Assembly (NCBI RefSeq): GCF_964340395.1
Contig: NC_135568.1
Coordinates: 6,582,579 to 6,646,578, forward strand
DNA: 64,000 bases
From: Glandiceps talaboti
Lineage: Eukaryota; Hemichordata; Enteropneusta; Spengelidae
Direction: 5' to 3'
Both the position numbers and the translations under genes were made by a program. The notes beneath the pieces were generated by a model. It saw only the letters and a program-made list of their open reading frames with translations, was not told the DNA's origin and did not search any database. Positions 10,811 to 22,877 of the stretch are shown one piece after another (position 1 is the first letter of the stretch; each line of letters starts with the position of its first letter).

Positions 10811-12427
10811 CCCTTTCACCACCAGTACCCGGTATACCGGGACGCGCTAGGGCGCCCACCAGTACCCGGTATACCGGGACGCCAAAGTTCATTCACCTAT
10901 CTTGCCGTAAAACCGTTCAAAGGCAGCAATTGCTGCAAAATTTGCTGCCATAACTAGTTCCACACATGCGTATTAGCCTTGTTTATATTGCCTGCCATTT
11001 TGAATGTATGATAGTGAACGGTATCGAGAGCTACGATCCAAATGACGAGCGATCGTAATTTTATGTGCGTTTTTCGCCCACAAGATCGAATTTAAACATG
11101 GCGGATATAATTAACGGCTCTCATAACATGGTCTACGATATAAATTATGTCACTGTCTTTGAATATTTCGACTGAATTTGACTCGAAATACATCATTGAA
11201 TACAAGTATTTAGCTGTGGGAACACATTGTACTTGTGTGTAAGCATCAAATTCCCGCTAAGTCCGTATGAGCTGCCGGCGGCAGTTTACGGTTGAATTTT
11301 TGAATGTCGGCAAATTTACGCAATCTTGTGACAGGTACCGACTCCCATACTAACGTTTTGGTTGTAATTTTTGGCTATAAAATGGATTATTTTGGTTTTA
11401 TTTCTTTTGTTACATCTCAGTAATGACTTGTATTTGTACTAGCTCAGCGTGTAAAGGTCAGTGGAGGGAAATTTATGCACGATACGGGCGATTTTACGAA
11501 TCGGATTTTTTATGTGCGTTTTTCAACGTAAAATTCAAATTTCAACATCGCCGAAGCAAAATCTGTCTCCCCTAACGTAACTTACAATGTAAATAACGGT
11601 GCTGTTCGTAGAAATTTCCACTCAATTTTGACTATGAATACGATGTTTTATACAAGGAGATGGCTGCGTGAACTCGATGCAGTATATGGAAGGATCAGAT
11701 TATCGCAACGTAACTTCAAAGTCCCGACTGCATATTTGGTTTTGTGGGTACAGCATGTTGGCAAAAAGCGCCACTTTGGCGTCCCGATTTGGACTCGTAT
11801 ACTACCAACTTGTGGGCATTTTTTACTGATTTTGAGCATAAATTTGGTGATAATTTTTTGTTGTTCTGTCAAATAATGATATATAATTACACAAACTAAT
11901 TTTCTGAAGGTATTGGTGCAACGACTTCAGGTATTTTTGTCCCTTTCATTGTCGGTGCGGGACCGACTAATTGCATCGTAATCAGATTAGAGAGCCGTTA
12001 TTTTTTTCCGTTCAAATTTAATACGACTGAAAATAACATTTTCTGCCAAATTTTCGCCGATTTTGACCATTTAACCAGTATACATAATTTTGTAGAAACA
12101 TAAATGTTGGTATTTTGAATTTAGTTTGTTATATAAATGTTTTGTTTATTTGTGACATGTCAATAATTAAACAACACAGGTTTTTTTTACCAATATTTTC
12201 TTATTTTAACCCAAATTTCAGTTGTGAATGTGATATTTGAATCTGATTATTTGTAAGTATGATATAGACAATTTATTTTCCAGTAAAATGATACCTAATT
12301 TTCAAAGATTGGGCAATTCTAAGGATTTTTGTATCAATTTGATTGCATACCACTCACTCTCACTTTATGTTAGTGAGGGGGCTGGTGGAGCACAAACAAT
12401 CCCATGAGGCCAATGGTGGTGAAAGAG
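10811..12427. mobile_element. Non-autonomous piggyBac-like element, 1.6 kb
   Basis: Flanked on both sides by TTAA (10807-10810 and 12428-12431), the target site of piggyBac. Termini are inverted repeats: CCCTTTCACCACC on the left and GGTGGTGAAAGAG on the right, one mismatch. Just inside the left end a 14-bp palindrome, CCCGGTATACCGGG, occurs twice with the flanking GACGC. No frame resembles a piggyBac transposase, so it depends on another copy. Two diverged internal segments, each containing TTTTATGTGCGTTTTTC, start near 11058 and 11508 and suggest an internal duplication. Confidence 0.85.
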
Positions 12428-12431
12428 TTAA

Positions 12432-13559
12432 GGTGAACTGTAGATCCTAGCTTCCAGTGGTCAAGGGCACCCCTCCATATATTTATATCTTATAAGTTTG
12501 GCTTTACATTTGTGCCTCACCCATATTCATAATAAACAACATAGAAAAATATTATTCAAACATGTTTACCGTACTTGAGAGATGTATCCATTCCACTGTA
12601 CTTAGTGTGTACATTTCAAATGTCGTCACCGACGAGATATTGTAATGCAGCTGGTAAATATTCCATTATTATCATCAACCTATTATACTAATTTTTAAAT
12701 AAAATAAAGATAAAATATACATGAATTGATTTTGGCTGTTTCTCTTGATTTCCCCACCCATATATGTCTTTGTCTGTCCATGGACCCATTTCTATCTATA
12801 TATTTCTTATAAAATAACTTTAACACTGAGTTTTGAAAGACATCTTATCTGTCATGTTTACCAGGCCCCCTCAAAGGTGTATGTACTAAAAAAAAATTGC
12901 AAGTCTGGCATGGTAGAAACGTCTGACCTTTAGAGACTGCAACAACTTCTCACATCATAATGATTGGCTGGATTCTTTAGTCAAGTTCATAGCAGTACTT
13001 GTCTGGTTTTTGCCACCTGAAGAAGTAAAAGTAAGAATCAACATTTATAGCAAATGTATTATTGACCGAGTTCCAATTAGAAAGAACAATATTTTTATCT
13101 CTCACAAGGATTTTGTTTTGTTACATAAAATACACAAATCAACACTTGGTTGGAACAGGGAAGATTCAAACACAAAACTGTTCATTTGTGTTCACTGTGG
13201 TGTTTTATGTAGTTTTCAACAAAATATCTCTCTGGTTTGGTATTTCATAGACTGATAATGGTTATAATTAAAATAGATTTGGTATCTAAATTATAATCTA
13301 GTACAGATGAAAATTTGAAGTTTCCTTAGGTTCTCCCCAAGTGCCATTCATTAGCATGCATGATCTAGAATTGTGTCACCATGGTAACAGTCACAGATTT
13401 TGGCTCCCTGGATGAATAATAAATATACCGTTGTACCACCCAAGTGAGTCTTAAAAGTTATTAGCCCCTGAGTAAGTAGCAAATGATATACACGTGTCAC
13501 CTAAGTGAGTCGTATATATTTTCACCATGTAAAAAAGTCTTATAAAAGATGGTGTCAAT
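12432..13559. other. Intergenic stretch, no gene seen
   Basis: AT-rich. An AATAAAATAAAG run lies near 12698. The plus-strand open frames near 13010-13255 are short, have no family features and overlap each other in two frames. Later exons of the minus-strand gene at 13592-15651 would be expected here, but none was convincingly seen. Confidence 0.4.
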
Positions 13560-13591
13560 CTATGGAATCGGTACAACTCGAAATATCTTAC

Positions 13592-15651
13592 TTTTGGTAC
13601 CTTGAAGCACTCCAACCACGACAGCTATAACTATAGCAGCCAGTAGAAGACCCAATAACAGTGTGAGCAGCTTTCTCCTTGCCAAGTCAACATACGTACG
13701 GTTATGTGTTTCAGTGTCCTGCAAGTAATCAAATCGGGAAACCTTATATGCATTGTCCAGTTCAGCCTTATCAGGCACCTGATTGGGCGGCACATTAATC
13801 TTATCTTACTATAAATTTGGCAGTCAAAAGTCAAAAAGTTTGCCCATTTCCAAAAATTTAAATTTGTGTCTAACTTCCTATGACCAATCTATTAATGTAG
13901 AATGCATTTTGGGAAAAAGCTCTTTGAATTTTTGTAATCAATTTGTTCAAGAAAATTCCACCCTATTAAAATCACTTTAAAAAAAAGGGGGGAGGGGGGA
14001 GGGGGTCATACAAATTTTTGAAGTAGAGGTCAAACTGTCACTTTAGAATCCAATATGGCCACCAAATACTTTGTTGACTGAAAAAGAACAGATTGGCAAT
14101 TTTCTTGCAAACAATATAGTATTTCGAAAGAGCAAGCTTTCATATGACAAAGATTGGAGAGAATTGATTTTCAGGGATATTTGTCCCAAGGTTCTTACTT
14201 AAAGTGTGTTATTAAAATTTAAACAGCCGAGACCTGGTGGGTTCGAACCAAGGCTGCAGAGGTAAGAGGCGTATGAGCTATACGAGCTAACTGCTTGGCC
14301 ACCCTAATGCATTCTACCTTAGTGCAAAACCTAGCTTGAATATGAATGGTATATAGTGTACAAGAAAGACAATACTGAGTGGAAACCCCACAATCAGGAA
14401 TCATTAAAGGGGCACAAGCTGAATTTTTATATATTTTGGGGGATGTATTTTTTCTGCATTTTGAAAGGTACTCCAAGTATTTTATTGGTGTACACTTAAC
14501 CATCACTTTCATTTGGCTAAACCAAAAGCTGGTACTAGGATATAACTTATAAATGATCCAATGACGTAAATTATGATATGTATCAAAAAATGTAGAGGAA
14601 CTCCCTTCTATGCACTAAACTGTTCCAAGAATGCCAGAACTCAAATTGTGATGTCATAGAAAGTATGCATCGACATTGACATTATACTAGAACATAAAAT
14701 CGAAAGTTTTGTAAGTATTTTCACATCAGCATATAAACTCAGCTTGTGCCACTTTAATAAGCATGTTACACTCACATAACAGTAACATGTGATATTCCCT
14801 ATTGAAAACAAATCCTGTCCTTTTTAGTAACGCTAAGATAATGCTAATGTAAGTACAAAAACAATCCATCCCCAAAAACATATAATTCAGCTTGTGCCCC
14901 TTTAATGATTCTACATTTGGGATTCCTGTCTTACACAATTCTACACTCTTTCAGCATAAAGCTAGTCCACTCTGGTTCATATTAGGCCATCCTTGTGAGA
15001 CCTAGGTATGTGTACTCTGTTCTAATTCCTACACATGGATTAAAGGGAAACATTACGCCAAGAAATAAATGTATTTACATAAACTTTAGGTTCTGAAAAG
15101 TCTTAGGAAGGTCTACTAAATGTGTATTATCTTCTCAAAAATATTCATGAATATTAATGATTCATCTTATGTGTATGTGATTGCCAAGTCCCATGATGCA
15201 ACAGTGGAGGTGAAAAATTGTTTCAATTTGATGGCAATCACGTGAAATATATGTGATGTGAAATCATGAAATGACTCTCCAAGATCTAAAGTTTATTGAA
15301 ATAAATTTATTTCCTAGAGTACTATTTCCCTTTAATGGTTTTAGTACAACAATGTTTAGAGTCTGGCCCTAGTCATATCCGCACCTTACTCCTTGATTAT
15401 AAATATTTCATCCATAATATTAAAGTTGTGTTTTTGAATAAAAAGTTATTGAATATATTTTGTACATCAAAGTTAAAAGTCATCTTGAAATCCATAAATC
15501 TACTACTTACCACCCTCTGTATACTTGGTTCATCCCCGGTATCAAAGACAGCACTCAGTGATTTATGAATACAGGGGTCAAAGGGCACTACTTTTCTTGT
15601 ATCCGGTACAGTTCTGGATGATGTCACTTCCGGTTTGACAGCTGATGACAT
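13592..15651 (-). CDS. Unrecognised single-pass membrane protein, first two exons
   Basis: Minus strand. Exon 1 is 15651-15511 (ATG, 47 codons, phase 0, donor GTAAGTAG). Exon 2 is 13778-13592 (acceptor CAATCAG, donor GTAAGA). An in-frame stop just upstream of the first ATG supports the start MSSAVKPEVTSS. The joined product has a polar, Ser/Thr/Pro-containing N-terminus of about 85 residues, then RRK and one hydrophobic helix LLTLLLGLLLAAIVIAVVVG. Positive charges before the helix predict a type II topology (N-terminus in the cytosol). No family recognised. The ectodomain exons should lie at lower coordinates but were not found, so the gene may be partial, may have very short exons, or may be a relic. 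An alternative exon 2 donor at CAAG/GTACC is possible. Confidence 0.5.
14232..14306 (-). repeat. tRNA-like sequence (SINE head or tRNA pseudogene)
   Basis: On the minus strand it runs from GGTGGCCAAGCAGTTAGC to a B-box-like GGTTCGAACCCACC. The GGTGG and CCACC ends can pair like an acceptor stem. It has no good anticodon arm and lies inside the intron of the minus-strand gene, so it is more likely a SINE head than a tRNA gene. Confidence 0.4.
14398..14911. mobile_element. TIR element or nested pair (ATTAAAGGGGCACAAGC family)
   Basis: The left end, GAATCATTAAAGGGGCACAA (14398 on), and the right end (to 14911) are inverted repeats over about 45 bp with few mismatches. A third copy of the end motif, CAGCTTGTGCCACTTTAAT, lies near 14740-14758, so the structure may be one element of about 360 bp plus a second terminus. 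No coding capacity. Confidence 0.65.
15039..15336. mobile_element. TIR element (family B), most complete copy
   Basis: Starts ATTAAAGGGAAACA and ends TATTTCCCTTTAAT. The inverted similarity continues inward for about 50 bp through AAATAAAT and AAACTTTAG. Related partial copies are at 851-1034 and 63163-63356. About 300 bp, no open frame of interest. Confidence 0.7.
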
Positions 15652-15700
15652 AATACTGTTATGGTAATTAGCTGTGATGTCAGAAGGTTTTTGGACCAAT

Positions 15701-18630
15701 CAGGGACATCATGTTTACAGTTGATCTCAACCAAGTCAATGAATCATGAACTCTGAGAATAAAAAAAGAACACAAGAAGAACCACTATAAATTAATACAC
15801 TAAAACTGTCAATTTTACTTTGTCCTATATATATACAACAAGAGATGTTATTCACAAATATTTTTTTTTGTTCAGCCAAGGAATATATGAGAAACCCACA
15901 AGGCTTTGTCATAATGAGTCACTAGATGAGTAGTGATATTTTTGGTCTAAAATGAAGAAAATTGTTGGGGAATAATATGCTTCTAATCACAAAAAAATGG
16001 TGATTAAATGTGACATTTCGATCACTGCAGAACCTGTGACACAGACCAGGGTTGTCATGACAACTTAGTTTTCATATTTATTGCAATTTTTGAAAGAAAT
16101 AACTTGGCTTGTACATGGTACAATAAATGTTATTCATTAGCTCAATACATGCAAGAAGGCGAGTAATATCACCTAATTTATTTTTGGTACCTTAAAAATT
16201 TGAAATGATAATTTGGTATCAGTTGTACTTCACAATCTCTGAATTATTTTATACATAAATTGTTTAAGTTGACTTCTATTATTCAAGCACATCAAATAAA
16301 TTTTATCAGTTTATCAGAATCAGTGGAGTGGATCTGTACATATATGGAAGGATGGATTGACATAGACAGACAGACAGATGGACGGATGGACATAGAAAAA
16401 CAAATAGAACATTGATATTACATGCATAAATTAAAACAAATGGAACATTGGTATGACATGCATAAATGGAACATTGATATTACATCATGCATAAATTAAA
16501 ACAATACAATGTTGAGATGACATCACATACTAGTACTTATAAACTATTACATATAACGCTGATATAACATCACATATAAATTAAAACAAATGGAATATTG
16601 ATATGGCATGTTCTTATACACAACAAATAAAATGTTTATATGCGGGTCAAAAATAAACCTCAGACCACTATTTCCGTTTATTAGTCTGAGCATAAGCTAG
16701 ACAAATGGAATGTTGACATGACATCACACAGCAGAACGTTGATATGACATCATATTTGTATGTGGGTAGTACTGTATTCTCAGTGATAATAGAAACCTAT
16801 ATGTAGCCAATATGTTGAATAAAGACAGAAATTTCAATAGAAAACGTATTATTGATCATAAACAAGTTGAAATGTGTGGTTTGATTTGAATGTTTTACGG
16901 TTTCATTATTTCATTGTATACACACATTTCCCTATCAAATTTTGATAAACGTTACATTATAAACAGAAGGGCCAATTTGACCTTTCATTTGACCCACTTC
17001 TTCGGTTGAGAGGTATTGCTTAGGGACGAGTGCACAATGTCGCAATAGCTTGAAATAAACGAACTTCGTTTAGAACCCCCCCCCCCCCAAACGAACCTTC
17101 ACAAGTGCGACATCGACCCCCTCCCCTAAACGAACCTTCACAAGTGCGACATTGACACATTTATATGATGAAAACCATGATGATGAAAATTGTAGCAGTC
17201 ACACCACTACGATTGATGCAATGTAAAAAACACATGACGGTAAAGATATTACATTACGTAAAATGCTAACAGAAACCCAACACTGTTCTATCACAACAGA
17301 AGTAAATTTTCATCAACGTTTCAACATCTCAGTAGTAAACACAGAACATGTTTTTATCACTGAAGGTGTGGACGTTTTCTAAATATGGTTAAAATGCGAA
17401 CATAAAGAGTTTAGCCATCGTGACGCCAGACCCTTTCCCCACTAAACGAAGTCCCTTCTAGTAGTTCTATATGTAATAGCTTCTTTCACATTAACACGCT
17501 CGCGATATCACTCATCCATTTGATAAATAATCTCTCTCAAATTGATGCAACAAATTTATGAAAATCAATTGAATCCCCAGATATTTATTTTGATTTTGAG
17601 TAATTAGAAATAGCCTCTTTATCGAGGCTTCAGATTTCAGCACGAAAAAAAATACCTTGAAAGCGAAATTTGTGATCCATGCGTTTAGGCGGGAAACATT
17701 TAGTACGGAAAATTGCATGAAAACGAATTTAGTCTTCGTTCATTGAAATTATGTTTGTCGTATATAGTGTAATCATAACATTAACAGTATTCTGTAGAAT
17801 TCCGCTCTTTACGTCAACTTTGAGCGTCAGAAAAAATAGACTAGAGAACACCGTACCAATTTGTAACTGCGTCGGCCGTGTCGGTCCCCTCTCTTACTTT
17901 TGACGAGATTATGATATTTGTCGTCTTGTTTACTGAATCATCAAATGTTCATGTTTTACCTGAAATTCCGTGACCTCGTAAAATGTATGGCCCGAATCGA
18001 CCTACTGGAGAACGTCGGGTCGATGATGCGGTATGATTATTAAGCTTATATTTTCCCTCGATGATGAAAATAGATGTCGGCATTGAGCAAGAAATCAGAG
18101 TTTTATGTATTGAATAAATTTGATCACGATTGACTTCATACATTTACACATAGTAGGAGGTAAACAGTTGTACATGATGGAACGGGTGCCATTTTTATTT
18201 ACAATTATTAGGGACGTCGTGTCAAAATTATAATAATATATTTCAGTAGATTACAGCGCCCTCAACGTTGCGTATCCCAATAACTGTGATCTCGAATTTG
18301 TTCAAAGCTTGTGTTAGTTTACTAGTATTTATATTTACTGTCGGCGACGTACATGGGGTATACAGCTTATGAAACAATTCCACAAGCTGAGTATCATATT
18401 AATGTAAAGCTTTTTTAAGGTGGAAATACTTGCACGAAACCTCAGTGAACATAATGTAGTATTATGTAAGTTAGCGGCAAAGGCTACCCCCCCCCATTAC
18501 TTTGTTGCATTAAAAAAATCATAAAAAATTACAGCAAATTAAACATCCTTCTTGATACAATGTCGACGCATGCCTAGCCTAGCTAGCCTGCACAGTAGGG
18601 ATTTCCTCAACAAACGTACGGTACACTAAA
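15701..18630. other. Intergenic stretch with degenerate repeats
   Basis: No gene recognised. At about 16360-16396 there is a GACA/GACGG-type simple repeat. From about 16400 to 16770 there is a degenerate tandem repeat built on AAATGGAACATTGATATGAC. Two 39-bp direct repeats of AAACGAACCTTCACAAGTGC start at 17089 and 17128. If the minus-strand membrane-protein gene is real, its promoter should lie just right of 15651. Confidence 0.5.
17019..17400 (-). mobile_element. Second copy of TIR element family A
   Basis: In inverse orientation it shares with 8884-9198 the segments TTTACTACTGAGATGTTGA, TCTTTACCGT and a terminus CTTAGGGACGAGTGCACAAT. The far end is not clear, so the copy is probably truncated or diverged. 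Confidence 0.5.
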
Positions 18631-18644
18631 TGATGACGTCATCA
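18631..18644. promoter_or_regulatory. Palindromic CRE/ATF-type site
   Basis: TGATGACGTCATCA is a perfect 14-bp palindrome containing the full cAMP-response element TGACGTCA. Further TGACG half-sites follow within 50 bp (near 18658 and 18670). A TATA-like ATATAAAG is at about 18943. No gene start was found nearby, so any role as a promoter is inferred. Confidence 0.35.
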
Positions 18645-21600
18645 TATCCATTGCAAATGACGTACGCGTATGACGGCTGCTGATCATGTAATAACTCACT
18701 TTTACAATACATATACCCACTAGCAATACAAACCACAGCTAAATAGATTTTCAACAGTAAAAATAAAGGTACAAATGACTATAAAGTGAATAGGAACCTG
18801 TCAATGAGGAGAACGTGTCATTCTCCACTTGCCATGCCAGTCAACTCATCAAAGGCAAACTCGACACACTCTCTAAAACTTCAACACCAAACAGGCAGAG
18901 ACTAGAGTAAGGGTATATCTCCGCATACTACGGTCTGAGTACATATAAAGCGCGCGGTTTTGACGACCCCCCCCCCCCTTTTTTTAGACTAAAGTAAGTA
19001 GACTAGACTTTTGACTCCTATTATTGTAAGCATTAGGTACATGTTTGCCCACTGTTTAATCTCAGATACATTTTGGGAAAACGCGGCAAGTTTCCGAGTT
19101 TCAATTTTTCCCCCAGATTTTCCGAAAACGTACTTCCGAGGTTGCCGAATTATTATGGCCGAATATGATTTTTTTGTGAGGCTTTTGAAACCTATTTAAA
19201 GGCATGATGAACACATTTGACCCTTAGTTTTTGAATGAATTGTACACTTTCGACCCCTTTTTATAGCGCATATGACCGAGTGTAATTTGAACACGCCAGG
19301 GCCAGGTAAACACCGCTTACCCAGCCAAGTAACTTCACTCTCCGGACACCCTAACCGTTTTAATAGTTCAATTATTTGTAAAGGGACGTTTATAATAATG
19401 AACAGGAATATAACCGAGAAGATAACAAGTGAACTCTACTTATCTGTATCGTAGACGCAATACTGGTTGTCGCGTACGTAGATAACACCGTACCGTGCAA
19501 GTCACTGTCGTTGTCGTTGCTGTGATGGCCACGTGTACAACTATGTGGAACTTCAGTGTCAGTTGTACGTACGTCAAACTGAACATCACAGGTCACGTGA
19601 TGAAAGCAGTGAATATGATTTGCGGTTAGAAACTAAAGATGAATTGGATTGGTCGAAATATTGGACACAGGTGCATGGAATCATGACTAAATATACATGA
19701 GAATTGAAATGCATATTCATGAACACAACAAGAACGTCACTCAAATATACACAAAAGGGACACCACATGGCACAGCAAACATGTAAAAACCCAATCGCAT
19801 ACTGATAAGGTGGAAAGAGAATCATATTAGTTATTGATTGAGTATTGAGACAATCCTCCTGAGACCCTCTGACAATGTAGGATAAAGATTCAACAAGATG
19901 TCTTTCATCATTCAATGACAAAGTATACAACATGTACAAAGTCAGAAGAGATATGAAGAGAACAATTTTTTGTCTGTTTCGGTCACAGTCAGTCAGTCAG
20001 TCAGTCAATCAATCAATCAATCAATCAAATGTTAAAGACATTAACTAACTAACTCACCCACTCTGTCAAATTCTAGGCATGCCTAGCTCCTCTGCTACTG
20101 TGTTATGTTCACCCATTTATGTCACTAAAGTCCAAAGTTTCATGACGAATGTGAACAGAATGGGAGTGTTGTCATTCCTTTCGACCATCCCACACAACAT
20201 TGATAAATGTTCAATATGAATTCTAGTTATGTGAGAAATGTATGCTGTTTTCTTAACTGTGGTGACCTCTTTACATGACCCTGGATACAGTTCACTGACC
20301 CATCAATCAAAAGAGGGCCAAGTATAGACAAAATATGGGAATTGACTAAAATTGCCAAAGTCATGGGTAACACAATACTATTATATAATTATTGATTCAA
20401 GACTCTGTATTTTTGATACTTGCTTTTACAAGTACAGGCTAAGCGATTTAGGGTCATAACTTGATTAACATTTCTCGTAAACTAAGGGTGGTCAAATTAC
20501 ACATAACAGGGAATGGGGAATGTAAGACCTGTCTCAAAGAAATTGAAGATACATACTTTTTTAGATACAAATCACTTACTGGTGTGAGATACTCTTTTAT
20601 ATTGATTTAAATCTATATTTAAACTTCATGAGTTTGAAGAATGCAATATCATCAACACATTTAATTCTGGATTCAATTTCAGATTTTATGTTTTTTTAGT
20701 AACTTTTTTATGGAACATAAACAAAGACATGGGGGTATATCTAAGCTGATAAAGTAATTTATAACAGATTTATGGGAGAAAAGAAAAACATGTTTTATAC
20801 AGAACTTTCTTGTATCTGTAATTGTGTTTTTTAGTTCTGCAGTTTCTTTTGAAGTCTTTCTTGTATGTGTTTCTTGTCAATTCAAAGGGCAATAATATTA
20901 TAACTAATAAAACCAGAGTACATTTTTTCCCTCTGCACGGGGACTTCCTGTAAAGGGGCTAGTACTTGTCTAGTGACTGGTAGTGACAAGGCCCCTTAGA
21001 TCACTTGTATTTTCCTTGGCTAAATAAAGAAAAATATTGGGGAATAATACCCAATTGTCAGCCAGTCAGTTTTTTGATTGTTAGAGTGGGTGAAGGGAAT
21101 GCATGCTACGGTGATACTTTAATAGACTGGCAGATTTTTTAAGTCTCAAAACCTTCAAATATTTTGAATTTGAACTGAAAATGTTGTCTAGCACTGCTTA
21201 TCTCAGTTACTTGTAGTCTTCCAATGTTTAATCGATCACCCAACTAAGGAAAGAAATGCAAAATGCAAAAAAAAACACACAAAAAACTGCACCTCTAACA
21301 AAATGATACTAATAAGATAAGTATGATTGGAAATTAATGGATATTTGTAGATGTATAACAAAATAGGTCCTCAAATACATTACTTCTATGTGTGACTGTC
21401 AATGTTGGAATGAATGAAAAGAAATCGACAAAGTTTCAGTGATAATGACATGCAATAAATGGCTTGATTTTGATGATTTAATCCTGAAGGTCAAAGTCAA
21501 GGTCAGTCTTAAAAGGAAGCTTGCATCTGATAATGTTAGGCAGACACTTATAAGGCATCTCTGTATTGATATTTGTGAGTCATACAGTAAATCGTTATTG

Positions 21601-22009
21601 TTCACGACAAATAATGTCGCCATTTAGTAAAACATGATGTCACTTTGTGAGCATCAAACATAATGCATGTATACATTTATTTTGTTCTGTTACCCTTAGA
21701 CATGATTTAAAAGAAATTTGCCACAACTTCACTGTCACCGATATGCATGAAATGCCTTAACCTTGTCATGTGTGTGATTACATGGGGTTAGACACTTGAA
21801 TGAAATCTCTGTGTAATAATCATATGGGGTTAGACACTTGAATGGAATCTCTGTGTAATAATCACATGGGGTTAGACACTTGAATGGAATCTATATGTAG
21901 TAAACGTTTTTTTCAGTTATGCAGAAATATATTGATTTTGTACTTCAGCATGATCACAATTCCGTAAAAAGTGATGTGACCACCAAAACTAATGGTTGTG
22001 TGTATTTTT
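18645..22009. other. Intergenic stretch; left edge of the zinc-finger array
   Basis: No gene recognised. It contains a GTCA/TCAA microsatellite (19984-20027). Segments similar to the far ends of the zinc-finger units lie near 20060-20300 and 21250-21400 (for example AAAATGATACTAATAAGATA), which suggests an older, eroded unit to the left. Confidence 0.5.
21774..21905. repeat. 42-bp tandem repeat, three copies
   Basis: ATGGGGTTAGACACTTGAAT recurs at 21782, 21824 and 21866 with the same spacer. Confidence 0.85.
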
Positions 22010-22589
22010 TTAAATTCAAAACAGTACTTCAAAACAAAATAAACACTACAAAGTGTCTGTAATGTGTAATATCATATGCTTACTTATACAATTCTAAATT
22101 TGGATTTCTAAACTGATAAACCTACAACATTCCTAGGATAACATAGTGGTATTAGTAGTAGTATGTTTATTAGAGTGACATGTAATCATATAACATAATA
22201 GTAACAATACAAGTCGAAACAAGGAATTACCCAATCTGATTAAAATCCGATGTAGATGTCGGCTAATCATTCATTGCTATTTTACCTTCGTTATTTTGCC
22301 TGAATTGACCTTCTTGGTATATGTTTACATTTTTTAGCCTGATCACCTCCTCTACACCCAGCCCAACAGGCTTACAAGTCACTACAATAAGAGTACAATA
22401 TATACAATTTTAGGTATTACTAATTGATTAAAACAATCGTTGTCAAATCTACAAGAGTCATTTAGACACAATATCAATGACTGTAAAATTTTATACAAAT
22501 TGGTGATGTTAATCATACTTCCTTTCATAATTAGCTGTATGAAATTTAAACGAGGAAATCCTTTTATGTTTAATGGGATGTCTTATCTC

Positions 22590-22877
22590 ACTGAAAGTCT
22601 TCTACATACCCTACACTTCACATCTTTATGTTTTTATCACCTGTGTGGAATTATATATGCATGATCAAACTCCCTTGTTGGCTAAATCTCTTCCCACACA
22701 TCTCACATTTGTATGGCTTTTCCCTGTGTGGATTAATTTATGTATAGTCAGATTAGATTTCATACTGAAAGCTATTCCACACACTTCACATTTGTATAGC
22801 TATTCATCAGTATGGATTCTATTATGAATGGTCATATGTGCTTTCTGACTGAAAGTCTTTCGACACATGTCACATTT
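22590..22877 (-). pseudogene. Decayed fingers after the ZNF-1 stop
   Basis: Downstream of the stop the frame continues as KCDMCRKTFSQKAHMTIH, then a stop, then [11 protein letters not shown], then another stop and a frame change. At least three finger remnants remain. The stop that ends the gene sits where the Tyr of a YKCD motif would be, so the ancestral protein was longer. The same tail follows all four genes. Confidence 0.85.

Noticed and set aside
11628-11876. Open frames on both strands inside the piggyBac-like element
   Set aside because: Short, overlapping on both strands, no DDE or piggyBac features.
13300-13410. Minus-strand segment GAKICDCYHGDTILDHAC as a third exon of the membrane-protein gene
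   Set aside because: The acceptor is plausible, but neither donor choice of exon 2 gives the right phase.
21780-21905. 42-bp repeats, and the 79-bp repeats at 3471, as a CRISPR-like array
   Set aside because: Contiguous tandem repeats without unique spacers, in a eukaryotic genome.
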